A stretch of DNA of 11,570 nt from Lachnoclostridium sp. UBA3262 (lineage in GTDB: Bacteria; Bacillota; Clostridia; Lachnospirales; Lachnospiraceae): assembly GCA_002362575.1 (NCBI GenBank), contig DEUM01000016.1, forward strand, positions 1-11,570. The letters run 5' to 3'. Below, piece after piece: positions 6,858 through 11,570 of the stretch. Within the stretch, counting starts at the first letter, position 1. Each line of letters begins with the position of its first letter. Below the pieces are notes generated by a model. It had not been told where the DNA came from. It saw only the letters and a list, made by a program, of their open reading frames with translations, and did not search any database. The position numbers and the translations under genes were made by a program.

Positions 6858-8679
6858 ATAGCTTTTTCCAATCTACGGCAATGCGCTTGCCGATACTGTG
6901 ATAGTAGACGAGTAACAGGAAAATAAGGACAATGGCTGTATATTTTCTGCAGCCGGAGCCTTTTCCTGCCCAAGCAATAAGCCGGGCTATCAATTCTTTC
7001 TTTTTTGTCTCTGTCATACCATGCCCATCATTTATAAAATAGAGGAGCAGATAGGACAATCCTGCAATCATTGCGACAGTGGCATAGATTTCTACATGGG
7101 AGGTGTCGCCTGTTTCTGGAGCGCCGCCCCCGCTGTTTTTATCCTGTGTACTTTTCTTGGTGCCATTGCTGTCGTCGTCATCTTCATCATCATCCGTATC
7201 ATCATCTTCATAGGTCTGCCTGGGTTCCAGTTTTTCCAGAATTTCCGTTCTCATAACAGTACCACAGACAGAGCATTTATATACTTTTGTGCCTTCTGCA
7301 TCGACGGTCGGCTCTTTTGTTACGGTTCCATTATCCTCCGTGTGAAAACCTTCTTCTGACTTACTGCCGCAGACACATTCATGCCAGTGTTTGTCGTCGT
7401 CTGCTTTCCACTCGGTACCGTAGTTGTGTACATGGGAAGGCGGCGGTGTTGGTGAAGCGGTAGGGACAGGGGTAGGAGAGGCGGTAGGAACGGGAGTTGG
7501 TGTTGTGGTAAGTTTGTCAATTACCTCAGTCCGAATAATATGACCACATTCCGTGCATTTGTAGGTTTTAACCCCCTCGCTCTCCGTCGTTGGCTCTGTC
7601 GTTACAGTTCCGCTATCCTCTGTGTGAGCGGCATACCCATTCTTTTCACTGTCCCTTGTAATCGGACAGTCCGGAGTGTCACATTCATGCCAGTGTGCCT
7701 CATCATCCTTGCTCCATGCAGGATTCCAAGAATGATTATGAGACGGTGACGGAATATGTAAGGTATACTCATACTCGGCAATCTCGCTGCTCATGCCATC
7801 CTTTACCGCAATTGCCCGGATGGTTGTCTTAGTGGATTCGCCCGGTGTTCCGGTTACGGTAATAGCGCCGTTATATTTTGGGCTCTCCGTCGTAGGCTTG
7901 CTTCCATCCGTCGTGTAATAGATTTCACAGCCACTTTCTGCTGTAAGCTCCACGTCAAAGCTTTCATCATAGTTGCCGCTATCTTTTGAAGCAGTGGGAG
8001 CTTCCGGGGAGGAAAGGATTTCTCCGTCAGATCCCCGCCAGACAGCATAGAGAACCATAGGCTGAGTGATGGTACTGCCATAATTATGGTCTGGATTAAA
8101 GGTCGAGTGGTAAGCCGTCTCCCACCTTACAAATGTACAGTTTTCTTTAGTAGGAGGTGTAACCTTATAGAGCCCGTGGCGGTCTTTAATTGCAAAATAG
8201 TTTTGATACAGAGTATTCTTATCCGACATCAGGTGGATTGTTAATATCTCAGGGTTGTTCTGTGTGATAGTCGGGTGGTTATAGTCTTCACCGGTAGCAA
8301 GGTTTATTACATGTCCAGTACCTCCGAGACCATTCAGAATAGAAAGGGATATTCGGAATTCTTTATAGGCGCCGCTGTCACAAGTATATGTGTAAGTCAT
8401 TATTTTTTCTTCAGAATCCCATTCGGTGGTAATGCCAGAATCGGGATTCTTTGGATCCAGTCTAAGAGAATTCGTTGAATCATTCTTTTCTACATATGCT
8501 TGGAACCGAACATCTAAGTCTGGTCTTTCATCATATAAATAGCCTTTTAGTGGCACCTGATACCGAATCGTAACCTGATTCATCGCTTTTATCTGAATAG
8601 GATTCATTCCCATGATAAGGACAGCGCATAAAAATAGGGCTAATATTTTCTTTTGTAAAAGATGTTTATGTCTACCCAT
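6850..8679 (-). CDS. Secreted surface protein: chitobiase-like domain, Cys/His repeats, PETGD motif
   Basis: I choose the ATG at 8679 (609 residues), since GGAG (8689-8686) lies six bases before it; the in-frame ATG at 8691 has no site. Numbering below is from 8679. A basic-hydrophobic signal segment covers about residues 7-30. A Listeria-Bacteroides-like repeat ends near 214 (VLYAVW). Residues about 224-308 match the chitobiase-type C-terminal domain seen in many Firmicute surface proteins (IYYTTDGSKPT). Two copies of a Cys/His unit follow (about 314-389 and 416-484), each with HWHEC, HTED, EPT, YKC and CG in order, perhaps metal binding; a Pro/Thr linker separates them. Then come an acidic run (7209-7171), a PETGD sortase-like motif, a hydrophobic helix, a basic stretch, and a second helix near the end. 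No enzyme active site is recognised. Role: probable cell-surface or anchored protein, ligand unknown. Confidence 0.8.
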   Translation of the reverse strand: MGRHKHLLQKKILALFLCAVLIMGMNPIQIKAMNQVTIRYQVPLKGYLYDERPDLDVRFQAYVEKNDSTNSLRLDPKNPDSGITTEWDSEEKIMTYTYTCDSGAYKEFRISLSILNGLGGTGHVINLATGEDYNHPTITQNNPEILTIHLMSDKNTLYQNYFAIKDRHGLYKVTPPTKENCTFVRWETAYHSTFNPDHNYGSTITQPMVLYAVWRGSDGEILSSPEAPTASKDSGNYDESFDVELTAESGCEIYYTTDGSKPTTESPKYNGAITVTGTPGESTKTTIRAIAVKDGMSSEIAEYEYTLHIPSPSHNHSWNPAWSKDDEAHWHECDTPDCPITRDSEKNGYAAHTEDSGTVTTEPTTESEGVKTYKCTECGHIIRTEVIDKLTTTPTPVPTASPTPVPTASPTPPPSHVHNYGTEWKADDDKHWHECVCGSKSEEGFHTEDNGTVTKEPTVDAEGTKVYKCSVCGTVMRTEILEKLEPRQTYEDDDTDDDEDDDDSNGTKKSTQDKNSGGGAPETGDTSHVEIYATVAMIAGLSYLLLYFINDGHGMTETKKKELIARLIAWAGKGSGCRKYTAIVLIFLLLVYYHSIGKRIAVDWKKLYD

Positions 8680-8711
8680 AGTGATCTCCATTTCATGACT
8701 TCTGATTTGAG

Positions 8712-9395
8712 TTATTTAGATGAAGATGCCTGCAGTTTATCCATATCCCACATACCATTGAACAGCTTCTGATAGTCAGAATCCTTAATCGTGTAAGTGA
8801 TGGCATTGACAGTGCCAAGCTGAACCGTTACGTTAATTGTTTCCGGTTCGGAATATTCCGGCTTCTTGAGCCTGTCGGTCAAAAGGTCTGCCAGATACTT
8901 TCCCTGTTGCTGTGCAACGTTCGTTGTAGTCGGTGTTGTCTTAGAGTTCTTTTTAAAGTAGCTCTTAACTTTTTTATTTACCTCGTCAATTGCGTTTTCA
9001 AAGAGCTTCATCTTATATACCTTAACTGGTACGGTGTAGGAGTCGTTTTCACCCTTTACAGCCTCGCCCACCTCGTATTTACATTTGGAATACATATCCT
9101 TGATTATGGAGTAATATCTGTCTTTTGTTTTTTTATCCATACGGAAGGCAACGGACAGGGAACGCAGTTCATTCTGAAGACGTCTCTCATAATCCTTCTG
9201 TGCCTGCTCTGTCGTTGATTTGGTCAGCTCAACATAATCCTTAAACTCTGCTTTTGTCATCGCATCCAAGCAGCTCTTTGTGTAGCGGCCGGCGTCAAAA
9301 CCGGAAGATTTTCCGGAGCAGCCGCTCAGGATAGCAACAAGTAAAAGTGCAATGATAGAATAAGTAAAAGTATGTTTTTTGGTTGATAAGTTCAT
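8712..9395 (-). CDS. Lipoprotein, clostridial conserved family of unknown function
   Basis: This 227-residue protein starts with a lipoprotein signal: basic residues, a hydrophobic stretch and the lipobox LSGC, with the lipidated Cys at residue 26. It should be anchored on the outer face of the membrane. The mature part is mostly helical and polar, and begins FDAGRYTKSCLDAMTKAEF followed by YVELT, a pattern I recognise from a family of clostridial lipoproteins of unknown function. There is an alternating charged segment around residues 120-150 (VNKKVKSYFKK). The site AAGGAGG lies nine bases before the ATG. It is the first gene after a near-consensus promoter and is followed 32 bases later by the surface protein, so the two are co-transcribed with HD-GYP. 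I know no function for the family; it may be a surface partner of the downstream protein, which is inference. Confidence 0.82.
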   Translation of the reverse strand: MNLSTKKHTFTYSIIALLLVAILSGCSGKSSGFDAGRYTKSCLDAMTKAEFKDYVELTKSTTEQAQKDYERRLQNELRSLSVAFRMDKKTKDRYYSIIKDMYSKCKYEVGEAVKGENDSYTVPVKVYKMKLFENAIDEVNKKVKSYFKKNSKTTPTTTNVAQQQGKYLADLLTDRLKKPEYSEPETINVTVQLGTVNAITYTIKDSDYQKLFNGMWDMDKLQASSSK

Positions 9396-9438
9396 TCGTT
9401 AATTCCTCCTTCAAAATGATGAAATATAATAATAGTAT

Positions 9439-9467
9439 ATTATATAATATTTATTCATTTTTGTAAA
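9439..9467 (-). promoter_or_regulatory. Sigma-A-type promoter of the lipoprotein/surface/HD-GYP operon
   Basis: On the minus strand the -35 box TTTACA (9467-9462) is followed by a 17-base spacer and a perfect -10 TATAAT (9444-9439). Transcription would start near 9432, some 37 bases before the lipoprotein ATG. The -10 lies inside the palindrome ATATTATATAATAT (9437-9450). No other good promoter is seen upstream of the two later genes. Confidence 0.75.
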
Positions 9468-9490
9468 GTTTCAGGACCTGCCAGCGGGTT

Positions 9491-9519
9491 TTGCGAAAGG
9501 CAGCGTAATATGTTACAAT
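9491..9519 (+). promoter_or_regulatory. Extended -10 promoter for the 96-residue gene
   Basis: TTGCGA (9491-9496), a 17-base spacer and TACAAT (9514-9519) form a promoter. The -10 is preceded by TG at 9511-9512 with one base between, the extended -10 arrangement. Transcription would start near 9526, about 22 bases before the ATG at 9548. It is divergent from the minus-strand operon promoter 24 bases away. Confidence 0.6.
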
Positions 9520-9547
9520 ACTTAAAAAAGAAAGGCAGGGGATACCT

Positions 9548-9838
9548 ATGAGATGTAGAAGAATTATGTTAGAAGCAGAGGTAGTGAAATATGAATCGGG
9601 TAAAGGGCTTGAGGACGGTTTTGAGCTGTGGGCAGATGTGGTCACAAAAATGTGGATTGTGACAGATACTCTGGTTAAAGTAAAAAATGAGAATGGTTCT
9701 GTAGTATGCCCATATATTACGCACCGGAGGGGGCGCACTTTTATCCGTGAGAATGACTATATTATTATTGATGCGGATGGAACGAAGCATGTGTGTGGTG
9801 AGGATAAAGTGTTTGAGAGGTATGAGAGGATAGAATAA
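9548..9838 (+). CDS. Small PGDYG-like protein of unknown function
   Basis: This 96-residue protein has no signal or membrane segment and should be cytoplasmic. Its C-terminal half (GRTFIRENDYIIIDADGTKH and then VFERYE) resembles the end of phage and mobile-element proteins of the PGDYG type, where a G-D-Y-I/V turn precedes a short strand and a final F-x-x-x-Y-E. Here the turn reads ENDYII. AGGGG lies seven bases before the ATG at 9548. A second in-frame ATG at 9566 has no better site. It has its own promoter, is divergent from the minus-strand operon and precedes the flavodoxin gene by 121 bases. No function is known to me. A mobile-element origin is only a possibility; nothing else phage-like sits beside it. 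Confidence 0.7.
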   Translation: MRCRRIMLEAEVVKYESGKGLEDGFELWADVVTKMWIVTDTLVKVKNENGSVVCPYITHRRGRTFIRENDYIIIDADGTKHVCGEDKVFERYERIE

Positions 9839-9879
9839 AAGAGAGAAAGAAATTATGCCTAAAAGACATCGTATACAAT

Positions 9880-9909
9880 TTGATATAAGCATTAGACATT
9901 GAATAAAAT
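9880..9909 (+). promoter_or_regulatory. Candidate promoter for the secreted flavodoxin gene
   Basis: TTGATA (9880-9885), an 18-base spacer and TAAAAT (9904-9909) lie about 50 bases before the ATG at 9960. Both boxes are one base from consensus. The region is AT-rich with other partial matches, so the exact promoter is uncertain. A strong ribosome site AGGAGG (9948-9953) follows six bases before the ATG. Confidence 0.45.
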
Positions 9910-9959
9910 CCGTTATATGCTACAAGTAGAAATTATATATACAGGTTAGGAGGATTGCT

Positions 9960-11135
9960 ATGCGGAAAGTCTATCAAAAGGTGACGATGTTTACAGTATT
10001 TGTAATGCTGGTAATGACTATTTTGCCGAATGGAAAGATGACGACTGTTTCGGCGGCAGGAAAGACAAAACAGTCGGTACAATTGAGGATAGGACGGAAA
10101 AAGGTTACGAAGAAAACGTACCGGATGGAAAAAGGGACGAAAAAGAAACTAAAAGTAGTAACGGGAAAGAAAAAATCAGTACGGTTTAGCTCCAATAAAA
10201 AGAAAGTAGTTTCAGTCAGTAAGAAGGGGCTGCTTCGTGCGAAAAAGAAGGGAACGGCAAAGATAACGGTAGTTGTCAAAAAGAAGCAGAGCAGAAAAAA
10301 GGTCTGGATGAAAGTAAAGGTAGTGTCTTCTGGGAAGGATAAAAAGATAGATACCACTAGGAAACCAGACAAAACAATTCGGCCGACGCCTACCGTTCCC
10401 GCTGAAACAGAGACACCGCCCCGAACGGCAGCTCCGTCGGAAAGCAATAAACCAGTTGACGGAAACGATACGCCAATGGTGGGAAGCGGTAAGATTCTGA
10501 TTGCATATTTTACCCGAAGCGGCAATACAGATAAGCTGGCAGATATGATTCAGGACAGGGTAGGCGGGACAAAAATCAAAATTGAGACGGTCAAAGACTA
10601 TCCAGAAGATTACAACAGTGTTTTGGCAGAGGCATCCAAGGAAAAAAATGAAAATGCAAGACCGCAGTTGAAAACCAGAGTAAATAGCATGGCGGATTAC
10701 GATACAATATTTATCGGGTATCCAATTTGGTATGGGGACACTCCGATGGCAATACGCAGTTTTCTGGACAGCTATAATTTTGCAGGGAAGAAAGTGATTC
10801 CGTTCTGTTCCTCCGGCAGCAGTCCGCCCGAGACCAGTTATAGCAGTGTCAGAGCGTCCGCGTCCGGAGCAGAGATTCTGGATGGATTCTGGACGAGAGG
10901 AGCGAACGTGGGAAGTGCAGTAGATGATATAAACCAGTGGCTTGACAGAATCGGAGTCGCTCCGAAAAAGGAGGAAACTATGGCAAATCAAATTCATATT
11001 ACAGCAGGGAATACAGTTTTTACGGCGACGCTGGCAGATAATTCATCCGCAGAGGCGCTGAAGGGACTGCTCTCGCAGGGCCCGCTTACGATAGATAGAG
11101 TGATTACGCTAGTATGGAAAAGGTCGGCCCGATAG
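9960..11135 (+). CDS. Secreted flavodoxin with Big_2-like N-terminus and broken cyclophilin-like C-terminus
   Basis: As read, the product is 391 residues. A signal peptide covers about residues 1-33, with a likely signal peptidase I site near VSAA. Residues about 36-125 are a very basic Big_2-like domain (VVSVSKKGLLRAKKKGTAKITV in outline, 20 Lys-rich strands' worth shortened here), then a Pro/Thr linker to about 172. Residues 177-333 are a flavodoxin of the Flavodoxin_4 kind: the FMN phosphate loop is FTRSGNT (184-190), and GYPIWYGDTPMAIRSFL with PFCSSGSS covers the flavin-contacting loops. From 341 a cyclophilin-like domain begins (MANQIHITAG), but the frame is lost after Asp379 and ends in unrelated RVITLVWKRSAR. 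Restoring one base near 11097 would give one 460-residue protein ending at 11341. Flavodoxin_4 members carry FMN and work in electron transfer; an extracytoplasmic role follows from the signal peptide and is inference. Confidence 0.83.
   Translation: MRKVYQKVTMFTVFVMLVMTILPNGKMTTVSAAGKTKQSVQLRIGRKKVTKKTYRMEKGTKKKLKVVTGKKKSVRFSSNKKKVVSVSKKGLLRAKKKGTAKITVVVKKKQSRKKVWMKVKVVSSGKDKKIDTTRKPDKTIRPTPTVPAETETPPRTAAPSESNKPVDGNDTPMVGSGKILIAYFTRSGNTDKLADMIQDRVGGTKIKIETVKDYPEDYNSVLAEASKEKNENARPQLKTRVNSMADYDTIFIGYPIWYGDTPMAIRSFLDSYNFAGKKVIPFCSSGSSPPETSYSSVRASASGAEILDGFWTRGANVGSAVDDINQWLDRIGVAPKKEETMANQIHITAGNTVFTATLADNSSAEALKGLLSQGPLTIDRVITLVWKRSAR
10968..10983 (+). promoter_or_regulatory. Strong internal ribosome site and ATG before the cyclophilin-like domain
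   Basis: AAAAAGGAGG ends six bases before the in-frame ATG at 10981, which is exactly where the cyclophilin-like domain begins (MANQIHIT). Inside a coding region such a close match is unusual. It suggests that the domain was once, or still is, translated separately without the signal peptide. In this window that shorter product would also be broken by the frameshift at about 11097. Confidence 0.55.
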
Positions 11136-11341
11136 GAACAAGCCTGCCGAGAAACGATGAACAGATTGTAACGGAGGCTGGAGATATCATTCTCTATCAG
11201 GGGAATTCGCTGGTTATTTATTACGATACGAACACATGGAACTTTACAAGAATCGGAAAAATTGAGGGCGTGACGAAAGAGCAGCTTCTAGCGGCGATGG
11301 GAAATGGAGATGTGACAGTCACGATAACACTGGTTCAGTAA
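11114..11341 (+). pseudogene. C-terminal part of the cyclophilin-like domain, cut off by a frameshift
   Basis: The frame from 11114 encodes 75 residues that continue the cyclophilin-like fold left unfinished by the preceding gene: GTSLPRNDEQI, GDIILYQGN, VIYYDTNTWNFTRIGKI and a final strand VTVTITLVQ. These match the second half of small bacterial cyclophilin-like proteins. The frame is open back to 11099 (S-D-Y-A-S-M), where TAG at 11096-11098 blocks it. Inserting one T between the A at 11097 and the G at 11098 makes ATG and joins T-I-D to M-S-D-Y, the usual order in this family. It has no ribosome site of its own, so it is not a separate gene. The break may be real or an assembly error. Confidence 0.8.
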
Positions 11342-11362
11342 ATGCGGATTAGCCTGATGGTA

Positions 11363-11462
11363 TCAAGTCGAACCCATTTCGACACAGGGCAATTACTTAA
11401 CCCTATGCGGTTATGCGGCGGATATCCTACCGTTTCTTGCAGGGATATCACTCCCGGCGAAA
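11363..11462 (-). repeat. Right copy of the ~100-bp repeated element, inverted
   Basis: On the minus strand this matches positions 1-91, with an extra block near 11377-11390 that the left copy lacks. Substitutions are mostly transitions. One minus-strand frame reads F-A-G-S-D-I-P-A-R-N-G-R-I-S-A-A and a stop, against G-S-D-I-K-A-K-N-D-R-I in the left copy. Perfect complements GATATCC (11421-11427) and GGATATC (11443-11449) could form a stem here, but the left copy does not keep this pairing. Its function is unknown. Confidence 0.7.
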
Positions 11463-11570
11463 AATAAATTGTTTCCTTCGTTTACAAAAACATTCCGCCG
11501 CCCTTCGCAGAACTCGTTGTCTGCCTTGTCGCTTTACCTGCCTTTTGGCAGCGTTGCCGCCCGCCGGTCC
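11463..11570. other. Right-edge sequence with no recognised gene
   Basis: No convincing gene is seen in these last 108 bases. A minus-strand frame open to the window edge (11570 to a TGA at 11448) encodes 40 residues rich in Arg and Lys, which I do not trust as a gene. A small perfect hairpin CTGCC/GGCAG with a four-base loop (11538-11551) has no T-run on either side. The segment is more GC-rich than the rest, which suggests that a different element begins here. Confidence 0.4.

Noticed and set aside
7171..7506. Asp-rich and Pro/Thr-rich tracts as phase-variable repeats
   Set aside because: Codons vary within the tracts and the repeat units are not exact, so slippage is unlikely.
9569..9892. 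Minus-strand open frame of 107 residues over the small gene
   Set aside because: It opposes the 96-residue gene, which has its own promoter and ribosome site; no motif is recognised in it.
10212..10997. Long minus-strand open frame (261 residues) opposite the flavodoxin gene
   Set aside because: It lies wholly opposite a gene with clear domains, its composition is low in expected protein character, and it has no ribosome site.
1..11462. The inverted element pair as ends of one transposon or an invertible segment
   Set aside because: The copies are too diverged for recent recombination, and no transposase, integrase or target-site duplication is seen in the window.
11538..11551. CTGCC/GGCAG hairpin as a terminator
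   Set aside because: The stem is only five pairs and no T-run follows on either strand.
11448..11570. Arg/Lys-rich minus-strand frame open to the right edge (40 residues)
   Set aside because: Its frame is not kept in the left copy of the repeat because of a two-base indel, and its composition is typical of a non-coding frame.
1..11570. tRNA, rRNA or CRISPR array
   Set aside because: No cloverleaf, rRNA-like block or regularly spaced direct repeats were seen on either strand.

Overview
The window looks like chromosome of a low-to-mid G+C Firmicute, most likely a gut clostridium of the Lachnospiraceae type. The signs are strong AGGAGG-type ribosome binding sites, sigma-A-type promoters, lipobox and sortase-like surface proteins, Big_2-like basic repeats and XRE/ABC cassettes. 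This assignment is by resemblance; no rRNA or marker gene is present. All functions are read from sequence motifs, and no database search was possible.

Layout, left to right. (1) Positions 1-91 hold one copy of a roughly 100-bp repeated element. Its end supplies the -35 box of a strong promoter for a Wzx/MATE-like polysaccharide flippase (164-1675). (2) A compact plus-strand cassette follows: an ABC ATPase (1814-2575), an eight-helix FtsX-type permease (2578-4812) and an XRE regulator with a beta-rich C-terminal domain (4850-5734). Together they resemble a self-regulated export or antimicrobial-peptide resistance module. (3) A convergent minus-strand operon runs from a near-consensus promoter at about 9440-9467 through a lipoprotein (9395-8712), a large surface protein with a chitobiase-like domain, two Cys/His repeats and a PETGD motif (8679-6850), and an HD-GYP phosphodiesterase (6857-5754) whose start overlaps the preceding stop. 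(4) A divergent 96-residue protein (9548-9838) has its own promoter. (5) A secreted flavodoxin with an N-terminal Big_2-like domain starts at 9960. It continues into a cyclophilin-like domain that is split by a one-base deletion near 11097; the missing frame resumes and ends at 11341. (6) A second, inverted and diverged copy of the left-edge element lies at 11363-11462.

The genes fit a theme of envelope and surface functions: polysaccharide export, peptide or lipid export with its regulator, surface and lipoproteins tied to cyclic-di-GMP turnover, and an extracytoplasmic flavoprotein. The best points for a second look are the frameshift, the strong internal start at 10981 inside the fusion, the inverted repeat pair bracketing the window, and the unusual C-terminus of the surface protein encoded with HD-GYP.
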